From positions 1 to 39,713 of the forward strand of contig DCJS01000034.1 in the NCBI GenBank assembly GCA_002319955.1: a stretch of 39,713 nucleotides of DNA, written 5' to 3'. This document shows positions 32,034 through 39,713 of the stretch, piece after piece (the first letter of the stretch is position 1; each line of letters starts with the position of its first letter). The position numbers were made by a program, and so were the translations under genes. The notes beneath the pieces were generated by a model, which saw only the letters and a program-made list of their open reading frames with translations, was not told the DNA's origin and did not search any database. The stretch comes from Flavobacteriales bacterium UBA1694 (lineage in GTDB: Bacteria > Bacteroidota > Bacteroidia > Flavobacteriales > Weeksellaceae).

Positions 32034-33917
32034 ATGATAGAGACTAACGAAGTACACTATACCGATGACAATATTCGTACACTCGAATGGCAAGAGCACA
32101 TTCGACTGCGTCCGGGTATGTACATTGGGAAATTGGGTGACGGCTCCTCGGCTGACGATGGAATTTATATCCTTCTGAAGGAAATTATTGACAATTCAAT
32201 TGATGAATTTGTTATGAAATCTGGGAAGCGCATCGAGATTAAAATTGACGAAGGAAAAGCCTTCATTCGGGACTTTGGTCGTGGAATTCCACTGGGGAAA
32301 GTTGTGGATGCCGTTTCTAAAATGAATACGGGAGGGAAGTACGATTCCAAGGCTTTTAAAAAATCTGTGGGGCTTAACGGGGTTGGAACCAAGGCCGTTA
32401 ATGCGCTGTCTGACTTTTTTAAAGTCCGCTCGTTCCGAGAAGGACAAATAAAAGAAGCCACATTCTCAAAAGGAACCATTACCGAGGATTTACCGATTCA
32501 ACCAAGTACAGAGCGCGCGGGAACTGAAATTTCTTTTGTTCCAGACCATGAGATCTTTCCAAATTTCAAGTACCGTAAGGAATACATTGAGCGGATGCTT
32601 CGGAATTATGTCTACCTGAATCCCGGTCTTAAGATCGTTTTTAACGGGGAAACTTTTTATTCTGAAAACGGCTTAAAAGACCTCTTACAAGAAGAAATTG
32701 AAGGGGAAATTCTCTATCCGATTATTCACTTGAAAGAAGAGGATGTTGAGATCGCGATTACCCATAGCGATAAATCCCAATCAGAGACCTATTTTTCTTT
32801 TGTCAATGGACAAAATACCACCCAGGGAGGAACGCACCTTATTGCCTTCAAAGAGGCTTACGTTAAAACGATTCGTGAGTTCTTAAATAAGAACTACGAG
32901 CCAGCAGATATTCGAAAATCAATTATTGCGGCAGTTTCCATTAAGGTCATTGAGCCTGTGTTTGAGTCGCAAACGAAAACAAAGTTGGGCTCCAACGATA
33001 TGGAGCCAGGGAAAGAGTCCGTACGTAGTTTCTTAAATAATTTTCTAAAGAAAGCATTAGACAATTATTTGCACAAGAACCAAGAAACCGCTGAGGCGGT
33101 TCACCGTAAGATTTTAGTCTCAGAACGGGAACGAAAAGAACTCTCGGGTATTCAAAAGCTGGCGAGGGAACGGGCTAAGAAGGTCTCACTCCATAATAAA
33201 AAGCTGCGCGATTGCCGTCAGCATTATAACGATCAAAAGGCTGTAAGAAAGGCCGAGAGTCAAATATTCATTACCGAAGGGGATTCGGCCTCAGGGTCGA
33301 TTACCAAATCGAGAGATGTCGAAACGCAGGCCGTGTTTTCCTTAAGAGGGAAACCGTTAAATTCTTACGGACTAACCAAACGGGTAGTTTACGAGAATGA
33401 AGAATTTAATTTACTTCAAGCGGCGCTTAATATTGAAGATTCACTTGAGGATTTAAGATACAATCAGGTTATTATATCCACCGATGCGGATGTGGACGGC
33501 ATGCACATTCGCCTTTTAATGATCACATTTTTTCTTCAGTTTTTCCCAGACCTAATTCGTAATGGCCATTTGTTCATCTTACAAACGCCTTTATTTAGAG
33601 TTCGTAACCGCAAAGAAACGCGCTACTGTTATACAGATCAAGAACGAATCAAGGCCTTGAATGAGTTAGGAAAGAATCCTGAGATTACCCGATTTAAAGG
33701 ACTCGGAGAAATTTCACCAGACGAATTCAAGCATTTTATTGGAAAAGACATCCGTCTGGAACCTGTGGTTCTTGGAAAAGACCAAACCATTGAGCAAATT
33801 CTTGAATTCTATATGGGTAAAAACACCCCAGACCGCCAGAATTTTATTCTTGCAAATCTTGTTGTGGAAGACCCAAATATTGAAACAAAAGAAGAGCTTG
33901 AACCAGAGGTGGTTTAG
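32034..33917 (+). CDS. parE: DNA topoisomerase IV subunit B
   Basis: A 627-residue type IIA topoisomerase ATPase subunit that works with the next gene in decatenating chromosomes. GHKL ATPase motifs: EIIDNSIDE (50-58), IRDFGRGIP (78-86), VGLNGVGTKAVNALS (112-126). The TOPRIM domain has EGDSASGS (E415) and DADVDG (D484, D486, D488). The SASGS form and the short length fit ParE-like proteins of Bacteroidota rather than GyrB, which has EGDSAGGS. The frame extends upstream to 32004, but the ATG at 32034 gives the normal N-terminus. It is followed by parC after 60 bases. Confidence 0.93.
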   Translation: MIETNEVHYTDDNIRTLEWQEHIRLRPGMYIGKLGDGSSADDGIYILLKEIIDNSIDEFVMKSGKRIEIKIDEGKAFIRDFGRGIPLGKVVDAVSKMNTGGKYDSKAFKKSVGLNGVGTKAVNALSDFFKVRSFREGQIKEATFSKGTITEDLPIQPSTERAGTEISFVPDHEIFPNFKYRKEYIERMLRNYVYLNPGLKIVFNGETFYSENGLKDLLQEEIEGEILYPIIHLKEEDVEIAITHSDKSQSETYFSFVNGQNTTQGGTHLIAFKEAYVKTIREFLNKNYEPADIRKSIIAAVSIKVIEPVFESQTKTKLGSNDMEPGKESVRSFLNNFLKKALDNYLHKNQETAEAVHRKILVSERERKELSGIQKLARERAKKVSLHNKKLRDCRQHYNDQKAVRKAESQIFITEGDSASGSITKSRDVETQAVFSLRGKPLNSYGLTKRVVYENEEFNLLQAALNIEDSLEDLRYNQVIISTDADVDGMHIRLLMITFFLQFFPDLIRNGHLFILQTPLFRVRNRKETRYCYTDQERIKALNELGKNPEITRFKGLGEISPDEFKHFIGKDIRLEPVVLGKDQTIEQILEFYMGKNTPDRQNFILANLVVEDPNIETKEELEPEVV

Positions 33918-33977
33918 AATTGACAATACAAAAAGAAACTAATTAGATAGAACGTGCTTTAGAAAGCTTAAAAACTA

Positions 33978-36563
33978 ATGACAGAAGAACAGCTAAACGA
34001 GGGAGAAAGCCTTAAGAAAGTCTCCGGTCTTTACAAGGACTGGTTTTTGGATTATGCGTCGTATGTAATTTTGGACCGAGCAATACCCTCCGTTTTTGAT
34101 GGGTTTAAGCCCGTGCAAAGACGTATTATGCATTCCATGAGGGAACTAGAGGACGGACGCTACAATAAAGTTGCCAATGTGGTGGGAAATACAATGAAGT
34201 ACCACCCGCACGGCGATTCCTCAATCACCGATGCCATGGTTCAAATAGGGCAGAAGGACTTACTAATCGATACTCAAGGAAACTGGGGGAACATCTTTAC
34301 GGGCGATTCGGCTGCGGCTGCGCGGTATATTGAAGCCAGACTTACTCCGTTTGCTTTAGAGGTGGTATTCAACCCAAAAACAACCCAGTGGACGAAGTCT
34401 TATGACGGGAGAAACAATGAACCGATCGATCTTCCTGTGAAGTTTCCACTACTTCTCGCTCAAGGTGTTGAGGGGATTGGCGTTGGGTTATCAACTAAAA
34501 TTCTTCCCCACAATTTTAATGAATTATTATCGGCTTCTGTTGCGTATTTAAAAGGGAAACCGTTTCAAGTGTTTCCTGATTTTATCACCGGGGGAATGCT
34601 TGATGTGGCCGAATATAACGACGGCGAACGGGGCGGAAAGGTTAGAGCCAGAGCCCGAATTGTACCGAGAGAAAAGAACGTTCTAGTCATTACAGAACTT
34701 CCCTTTTCAAAGAATACAAGTGACCTTATTGACAGCATTGTTAAAGCCACAGAGCGGGGAAAAATAAAAATTAAAAAGATTGAGGACAACACCTCAAGCA
34801 AGGTCGAGATCCTTATTCACCTGCATAGCGATGTGTCGCCTGATAAAACAATTGATGCGCTTTATGCCTTTACCGATTGCCAGGTGTCCATCTCACCTAA
34901 CGCCTGTGTGATTGTCGGGGATAAACCGATGTTTTTGAATGTATCGGAGATTCTGAGAAGAAATACCGATCACACCGTAGGCCTTCTAAAACGAGAACTT
35001 GAAATTGAACTCACCGAGTTACAAGAAAGTTGGCATTTTGCTTCGCTTGAAAGAATCTTTATCGAGAACCGAATCTACCACGATATTGAAGAAGTTGAGT
35101 CTTGGGATGAAGTGCTCGTCACGATTGATCAGGGTCTTAAGCCCCACACTGCACATTTGCTACGAGCCGTCACACAAGACGATATTTTAAAACTTACTGA
35201 AATCCGAATTAAACGGATTTCAAGATTTGATTTAGATAAATTTAAAGAAACGATTGCCTCTTTGGAAGAGAAGATCGAGAAATGCCGATATAACCTTGAG
35301 CACCTAATTCCTTATGCGATTGATTACTATTTAGGAATTCAGAAAAAATACGGCAAGGACAAAGAACGTAAAACTGAAATTCGCGTCTTTGATACGATTG
35401 ATGCGACTAAAGTAGCCGTCGCTAATGAGAAATTTTACGTGAATCGCGAGGAAGGCTTTATCGGGACTTCGCTTAGAAAAGACGAGTACTTGTTTGATTG
35501 TTCCGATATTGATGATATTATTATTTTCCGAAAAGACGGAACCATGAAAGTGGTTAAAGTCGAGGCCAAAACCTTTGTCGGACGTGATATTCTGCACGTG
35601 GGAATCTGGAAAAAGAACGATCAACGAACGGTCTACAATACCATTTACCGCCAGGGGAAACTAGGGCCTTATTTCATGAAACGTTTTTCCGTGACAGCCG
35701 TAACGAGAAACACAGATTACCCCTTAGCCTCTGAAGAGAAAGATTCCGAAATTCTTTATTTCTCGGCAAATCCAAATGGCGAGGCAGAAACTGTAAGCGT
35801 GATTCTCAAGCCAAATGCGCGCGTTCGCAAAAATAAAATTGACATTGATTTCTCAGATCTTGCTATTAAAGGCCGAAATAGCAAGGGCAATTTAGTGACC
35901 AAGTATACCATTAAGAAGATTGAAATGAAAGAAGAGGGCGTCTCAACTCTTGCGCCAAGACGTATTTGGTTTGATCCGACCGTTAGACGACTCAACGTGG
36001 ACCAGCGAGGGGAATTCCTTGGCAATTTCAAAGGAGAGGATAAGATTCTAACCATTAATGCCCAGGGCGAAGCGCGTCTTGTCTCCTTCGAATTGATGAA
36101 TCGTTTTGATGACGAGTATCTGATTTTGGAGAAGTGGAATCCCACTCAGCCTCTAAGCTGCATCTATTTTGATGGTGAGAAGCAGATTTACTATATCAAG
36201 CGGTTTTTATTTGATAATTTGCCGGGAATCCAGTATTTTATGCCTTCTGAGCATCCGAAATCATTTATCGAACAGGTCTTTACAGGATCTGGTGCAACGG
36301 CCACTCTTAAATTCGTTCAGGAGAAAGGAAAAGAGCGTGAGCCAGAAACCATTGAAGTCGATGAATTTATTTCGGTAAAAGGAATTAAAGCCATTGGAAA
36401 TCAATTAACCAAGAACAAGATTAAAAGTATTGATTTGGAGTTCCCTCCCGAGCCTGAACCGCTAGAAGAACCCGTGGTGGAAGAGCCCTCAAGTGAAGCA
36501 AATTCTTTTGACGAGGAGACGGGCTCAGAGCAAGGCACAATTGGGTCGCTTTTTGAAGAATAG
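33978..36563 (+). CDS. parC: DNA topoisomerase IV subunit A
   Basis: An 861-residue DNA-cleaving subunit. The catalytic tyrosine is Y117 in SAAAARYIEARLTPF. The quinolone-determining loop YHPHGDSSITDAM has serine (S81) at the position of E. coli ParC S80, the usual susceptible residue. The N-terminal winged-helix and tower, a coiled coil near 470-500 and a degenerate C-terminal beta-pinwheel are present. The last ~40 residues are acidic and Pro-rich (EPEPLEEPVVEEPSSEA). It forms an operon with parE upstream; the rhomboid gene starts 54 bases after it with no terminator between them. Confidence 0.94.
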   Translation: MTEEQLNEGESLKKVSGLYKDWFLDYASYVILDRAIPSVFDGFKPVQRRIMHSMRELEDGRYNKVANVVGNTMKYHPHGDSSITDAMVQIGQKDLLIDTQGNWGNIFTGDSAAAARYIEARLTPFALEVVFNPKTTQWTKSYDGRNNEPIDLPVKFPLLLAQGVEGIGVGLSTKILPHNFNELLSASVAYLKGKPFQVFPDFITGGMLDVAEYNDGERGGKVRARARIVPREKNVLVITELPFSKNTSDLIDSIVKATERGKIKIKKIEDNTSSKVEILIHLHSDVSPDKTIDALYAFTDCQVSISPNACVIVGDKPMFLNVSEILRRNTDHTVGLLKRELEIELTELQESWHFASLERIFIENRIYHDIEEVESWDEVLVTIDQGLKPHTAHLLRAVTQDDILKLTEIRIKRISRFDLDKFKETIASLEEKIEKCRYNLEHLIPYAIDYYLGIQKKYGKDKERKTEIRVFDTIDATKVAVANEKFYVNREEGFIGTSLRKDEYLFDCSDIDDIIIFRKDGTMKVVKVEAKTFVGRDILHVGIWKKNDQRTVYNTIYRQGKLGPYFMKRFSVTAVTRNTDYPLASEEKDSEILYFSANPNGEAETVSVILKPNARVRKNKIDIDFSDLAIKGRNSKGNLVTKYTIKKIEMKEEGVSTLAPRRIWFDPTVRRLNVDQRGEFLGNFKGEDKILTINAQGEARLVSFELMNRFDDEYLILEKWNPTQPLSCIYFDGEKQIYYIKRFLFDNLPGIQYFMPSEHPKSFIEQVFTGSGATATLKFVQEKGKEREPETIEVDEFISVKGIKAIGNQLTKNKIKSIDLEFPPEPEPLEEPVVEEPSSEANSFDEETGSEQGTIGSLFEE

Positions 36564-36617
36564 ACAAAGTAAACGACAGAAATTTTAGAAGGTGAGAGCC
36601 TAAATATACCACTGATT

Positions 36618-37274
36618 ATGAGCACCATCCTTATAGGAATTATAGCAATCACATTGATTGTAAGTTATTTTGGGTTTAGCAACCCTCAAGTCTTTGAAAA
36701 GTATAAATTCAATGTGTCTGCAATTGTGCAGAACAAAGAATATGTCCGCCTTTTATCTGCAGGATTTTTGCACGCCGATTGGATGCATTTCTTCTTCAAT
36801 ATGCTGACTTTGTATTTCTTTGGTCCTATCGTTGAGCAGGCCTTTGGCGGCATGGGGCTTATCGTCGTTTATTTTGGCTCAATTCTTTTAGGGAATCTCT
36901 TCTCTTTATACCTTTATAAACACCAAGGGTGGTATTCTGCGATCGGAGCCAGTGGAGGGGTGTCTGGAATCTTGTTTGCGGCTATTGCCGTCTACCCTCA
37001 GATCGGCATTTATTTCTTTTTCATTCCGATTCCAATTCCAGGGTATGTCTTTGGACTTCTGTATTTTTCGTATTCCGTTTACATGATGCTTAATCCCAAA
37101 CCGCATGATAATATTGGCCATGCCGCCCACCTTGGGGGCGCCTTTTTAGGACTCATTTATTCGGTGGGCATGATGCCTGAACTTGCTTTGAGCAACTGGC
37201 GCTATTTACTCATCATGGCCGTTCCTCTGTTGTATTTAAGCTATGAGATTTTTGTAAGGAAAAAGCTGCGCTAA
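36618..37274 (+). CDS. Rhomboid-family intramembrane serine protease
   Basis: A 218-residue inner-membrane protein with about six transmembrane helices. The catalytic serine is S112 in the GASGGVSG motif and the likely catalytic histidine is H171 in GHAAHLGGAFLG. The HADWMHFFFNMLTLYFFG segment (52-69) is the conserved L1/TM2 region with the oxyanion-side H57 and N61. It cleaves other membrane proteins within the bilayer; substrates are unknown. It follows parC closely and is likely read from the same transcript. No convincing terminator was found between it and the convergent prmC. Confidence 0.94.
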   Translation: MSTILIGIIAITLIVSYFGFSNPQVFEKYKFNVSAIVQNKEYVRLLSAGFLHADWMHFFFNMLTLYFFGPIVEQAFGGMGLIVVYFGSILLGNLFSLYLYKHQGWYSAIGASGGVSGILFAAIAVYPQIGIYFFFIPIPIPGYVFGLLYFSYSVYMMLNPKPHDNIGHAAHLGGAFLGLIYSVGMMPELALSNWRYLLIMAVPLLYLSYEIFVRKKLR

Positions 37275-37314
37275 GCAGCGCGAGTGAAATTTGTTTCACC
37301 CTGATTCGTGGCAC

Positions 37315-38160
37315 TTATTTTTTTCCTACGATAAAGCGGTCATTTCCAGAGAGATCTTTTATCAGATCGAGCTTGGAAAGACGACCCGTATACAATTCTA
37401 AAGTCTGAGGACCTAATTTCTGGTTAATCTCCAAAAACAGATAACCCCCTGGATTTAGCTGCGTTTCGACAAGCGCGGCAATACGCTTATAGAAGAGCAG
37501 TGGGTCATTCGTGGGGGAAAATAAAGCGAGCCTAGGTTCAAAATCTTTTACGGATTGGTTAATAGCCCTCTGTTCGTCCAGCCCAATATAAGGTGGGTTT
37601 GATACAATAACATCGAAGTTTTGAGGAAGGGGCTCTTGGAGCACATCCATAAGGTGGAAATGGATGGGGCATTGAAGGGCCAGTGCATTCGCTTTTGCAA
37701 CCTCTAGTGCTTTCTCACTGACGTCTAACGCATGGATTTCAGCCAGGGGGAGATGCTTCTTTAATACAATTGGAATCGCTCCCGATCCCGTCCCAATGTC
37801 AACTAGGGACAGACTGCTATTTGAGGCACTAGTTAAAGTCGATAGGGCTAGTTCCACAAGTTCCTCCGTCTCAGGCCTTGGAATCAGCACATGTTCATTA
37901 ACAAGGAACTCAAGTCTGTAAAACGCCGCTTTTCCTAGTATTTGTTGGTAGGGTTTGCCCGTAAGTAACACAGCGGCTAGATCTTTAAGGCGGTTCTCAT
38001 CATCCTTCTTAAGAGGTAGATCAATCGAGCTTCGTAGAGCAATTCGGTCTAAACCCAGAAACTCCATAACCATGATTTGAAAGAGCGATTGGGTCTCATC
38101 CTTTGGGTAAATCGGTGCAAGTTCCGATTGAAAGTACTGTTGTAGCTCCTTAAAAGTCAT
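37315..38160 (-). CDS. prmC: Release factor glutamine methyltransferase
   Basis: A 281-residue SAM-dependent methyltransferase that modifies the GGQ glutamine of peptide release factors. It shows the N-terminal helical domain, IPRPETEELVELAL, the SAM motif DIGTGSGAIPIVL, and the catalytic NPPYIG motif preceded by FDVIVS. It lies 11 bases downstream of yaaA on the same strand and is probably in one operon with it. The length and motifs are normal. Confidence 0.95.
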   Translation of the reverse strand: MTFKELQQYFQSELAPIYPKDETQSLFQIMVMEFLGLDRIALRSSIDLPLKKDDENRLKDLAAVLLTGKPYQQILGKAAFYRLEFLVNEHVLIPRPETEELVELALSTLTSASNSSLSLVDIGTGSGAIPIVLKKHLPLAEIHALDVSEKALEVAKANALALQCPIHFHLMDVLQEPLPQNFDVIVSNPPYIGLDEQRAINQSVKDFEPRLALFSPTNDPLLFYKRIAALVETQLNPGGYLFLEINQKLGPQTLELYTGRLSKLDLIKDLSGNDRFIVGKK

Positions 38161-38171
38161 CGGTGTGGAAT

Positions 38172-38930
38172 TTAGCGCGTATAGACAAAGTTGGTTTCTG
38201 AAGATAATTCAGAATCAAAGCGGTAACCCTCTAAGTTGAAGGCCTTCACCTGATCTAAAGTTTTCACCTGATTTAAGGCGCAATAGCGAACCATTAGTCC
38301 TCTGGCGTGCTTGGTGTATACGACAATAGTTTTTGGTTTACCTGATTTTATTTCGTAGAATTCAAAGTCAATTACTGGCGATTTTAGAGCTTTTTTGTCT
38401 AGTGCCTTAAAGTATTCTTTGCTTGCAAGGTTAAGCACTACATCTCTGGAATGAAGCTCGGAATTGAGCTCCTCAGTTAAGCGTTCACGCCAAAACTGAT
38501 AGAGAGTCTCATAGGTGCTAAATTTAAAAGCTCTTCCCATTTCAAGGCGGTAAAGCATCACGCGGTCGGAGGGCTTTAATAGGCCATAGAGTCCCGAGAG
38601 AATACGGTAGTTTTTATTTAGGTAGGCTAGGGCTGAAGAATCTAATGATTTGGCGTCGATACCCCGATAGACTTCCCCTGTAAAGGCAAAGAGGGCCGCA
38701 TTACTTTGTTTTGCGCTGGGATTCTTTTTCCACTTTTGGTTACGCGCCCAATTTTCATCAGCTAAGCTTGAGGAAATCTCCATTAGTTCTGATAGGAATT
38801 TTGGCGATTTGTCTTTTAAATGGGAGTGGATTTGCGCTGCCTGCTCGATGAATTTTGGTGTCGAGGTTCTTGAAAACCCGCCTATTTGTTCGAGGCTCAT
38901 CAATTTTGCTGGTGAGGTAATTAGTTTCAT
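38172..38930 (-). CDS. yaaA: Peroxide stress protein YaaA
   Basis: A 252-residue member of the YaaA (DUF328) family. Recognisable segments are LITSPAKLM at the start, ALFAFTGEVYRGIDAKSL, YRILSGLYGLLKPSDRVMLYRLEMG and NLASKEYFKAL, and KHARGLMVRYC near the end. In E. coli YaaA lowers intracellular free iron and protects DNA and proteins from peroxide damage. It is the first gene of a unit with prmC, and lies 46 bases from the YciO-type gene upstream on the same strand. Confidence 0.94.
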   Translation of the reverse strand: MKLITSPAKLMSLEQIGGFSRTSTPKFIEQAAQIHSHLKDKSPKFLSELMEISSSLADENWARNQKWKKNPSAKQSNAALFAFTGEVYRGIDAKSLDSSALAYLNKNYRILSGLYGLLKPSDRVMLYRLEMGRAFKFSTYETLYQFWRERLTEELNSELHSRDVVLNLASKEYFKALDKKALKSPVIDFEFYEIKSGKPKTIVVYTKHARGLMVRYCALNQVKTLDQVKAFNLEGYRFDSELSSETNFVYTR

Positions 38931-38976
38931 AATAAAAAAATAGTGTCAAAATAAGGAATCGTAAACTCGCTTTAAA

Positions 38977-39591
38977 TTAGGCTAGTTGTCCTTTACCTTC
39001 TCTAAGGATTTCAGGTTCACCTGAGGTTAAATCTACAATGGTTGAGGCCATATTATCTCCGTAGCCTGAATCAATCACTAAATCGACCAAATGGTCGTAT
39101 TTTTCAGCAATGAGTTCAGGATCAGTTGAATATTCAAGAATTTCATCTTCGTCGCGAATGGAAGTCGAGGCGATGGGGTGTCCAAGTTTCTCAACAATGA
39201 GTTGGGGAATACTGTGCTGAGGCACCCGAATCCCGATGGTTTTTTTTCCTTTGTAAGCAAGGGGAAGGCTCTTGTTCGCTTCTAGAATAAAAGTGAATGG
39301 TCCAGGCACGTTGTTCTTCAGAATTCGAAAAACAGAGGTGTCAATGGGTCTGGTGAAGTGCGAAAGGTGGCTTAAGTCGTTACAAATAATGGAAAATTGC
39401 GCTTTTTCCAATTTAATTTTCTTGAGCTGAGCCAATTTTTCCATGGCTTTTAAATTGTTAATATCGCAGCCCAGCGCGTAGATCGTGTCTGAGGGATAAA
39501 TGATTAATCCCCCTTTTTTCAGTGTGTTAACCACCTCAAGAATCAAGTTTTCTTGTGGGTTGTCCGGGTGAATTCTAAGTATTTTTGCCAT
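38977..39591 (-). CDS. Sua5/YciO/YrdC-family protein, YciO type
   Basis: A 204-residue protein with the YrdC fold: IIYPSDTIYALGCDINN near the N-terminus, FSIICNDLSHLSHF, PGPFTFILEA and KKTIGIRVPQHSIPQLI. Sua5/TsaC enzymes make threonylcarbamoyl-AMP for the t6A modification of tRNA and end this core with an STSAN-type motif. Here the motif reads STSIRDEDE, without the asparagine, as in the YciO branch. So a role in t6A synthesis is possible but not safe to assume. The -7 element TACCTTTG ends 4 bases before the ATG. Confidence 0.88.
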   Translation of the reverse strand: MAKILRIHPDNPQENLILEVVNTLKKGGLIIYPSDTIYALGCDINNLKAMEKLAQLKKIKLEKAQFSIICNDLSHLSHFTRPIDTSVFRILKNNVPGPFTFILEANKSLPLAYKGKKTIGIRVPQHSIPQLIVEKLGHPIASTSIRDEDEILEYSTDPELIAEKYDHLVDLVIDSGYGDNMASTIVDLTSGEPEILREGKGQLA

Positions 39592-39595
39592 AAGA

Positions 39596-39603
39596 CAAAG
39601 GTA
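39596..39603 (-). promoter_or_regulatory. -7 element TACCTTTG for the YciO-type gene
   Basis: Exact TAnnTTTG match on the minus strand, with only TCTT between it and the ATG at 39591. Initiation at the usual distance would fall at or next to the start codon. Confidence 0.6.
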
Positions 39604-39641
39604 TAAAAAACTTTTCCACTCTAGGAATCTTAAGGATCATA

Positions 39642-39671
39642 TTGCACAGCGGCAAATTTTTTGTATCTTTG
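39642..39671 (+). promoter_or_regulatory. Perfect Bacteroidota promoter for the initiator tRNA
   Basis: TTG (39642-39644), a 19-base spacer and TATCTTTG (39664-39671) match the consensus exactly, 11 bases before the tRNA. Confidence 0.88.
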
Positions 39672-39682
39672 CAATCCAATAT

Positions 39683-39713
39683 CGCGGGGTAGAGCAGTAG
39701 GTAGCTCGTCGGG
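39683..39713 (+). tRNA. Initiator tRNA (fMet), 5' part, cut by the window end
   Basis: It begins CGCGGGG, T, A, then a D arm GAGC...GCTC, then GTCGGG, which ends in the three G of the initiator-specific anticodon stem. The 5' C and the GGG are hallmarks of tRNA-fMet. The anticodon itself lies beyond the window. Confidence 0.88.

Noticed and set aside
32165..32479. Antisense reading frames of about 80-105 codons inside parE (and similar ones inside gcvP, icd and parC)
   Set aside because: They lie opposite well-supported coding sequence and show no independent domain or promoter; they are shadows of the real codon structure.
37275..37314. Hairpins GCTGC...GCAGC and GTGAAA...TTTCAC between the rhomboid gene and prmC as a terminator
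   Set aside because: Neither stem is followed by a T-tract on either strand, so they do not meet the criteria of an intrinsic terminator.
1..39713. CRISPR arrays, insertion sequences, integrase or attachment sites near the tRNAs
   Set aside because: No regularly spaced direct repeats, transposase-like frames or integrase-like frames were seen; the sequence after tRNA-Arg shows no duplicated tRNA end.

Overview
The window is a chromosomal segment of a Bacteroidota, most likely a flavobacterium of the Weeksellaceae/Chryseobacterium group. The evidence is the many promoters of the Bacteroidota type (TTG, about 19 bases, TAnnTTTG), the absence of clear Shine-Dalgarno sites, flavobacterial gene types (monomeric NADP isocitrate dehydrogenase, paired parE-parC, TPR protein plus beta-barrel) and protein similarity. 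Base composition is about 43-50% G+C in most genes, high for that group, so genus is not called. No rRNA, CRISPR, insertion sequence or prophage was seen.

Layout. 1-1954: the 3' end of hutU converges on a stand-alone trpB2 gene. Upstream of trpB2 is a complete trp-type attenuator: a perfect promoter, a 29-residue leader peptide with three consecutive Trp codons, and mutually exclusive hairpins. 1982-5753 (minus): a DUF417/RclC-like membrane protein, an AraC-type regulator and isocitrate dehydrogenase. 5937-9039: thiol peroxidase, an AHSA1/SRPBCC protein, a divergent kinase-like protein, a membrane-anchored J-domain protein and a small Cys/Lys-rich gene. 9186-14455: glycine dehydrogenase, dGTPase and an SPFH protein. 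14747-16432 (minus): an APC amino-acid permease. 16678-21615: a periplasmic TPR protein, an outer-membrane barrel and tRNA-Arg(CCG) with a terminator. 21898-25569: DedA protein, TypA GTPase and a broken alpha/beta hydrolase. 25773-31828: glycosidase-like lipoprotein, RRM protein, YchF, FMN reductase, AI-2E-type permease and an AIM24-family protein. 32034-37274: topoisomerase IV subunits and a rhomboid protease. 37315-39591 (minus): prmC, yaaA and a YciO-type protein. The window ends inside an initiator tRNA with a perfect promoter.

Most of the content is housekeeping. Transcription units are short and often end in strong intrinsic terminators. Several genes have a -7 element ending only 4-8 bases before the start codon, which suggests leaderless or nearly leaderless mRNAs.

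The points most worth a second look are the trp attenuator controlling an orphan trpB2, an unannotated-looking 49-residue Cys-rich gene at 8890-9039, a kinase-fold protein with no obvious family, a J-domain protein with an apparent Ig-like middle domain, and an A+T-rich patch around 24.6-25.9 kb holding the broken hydrolase.
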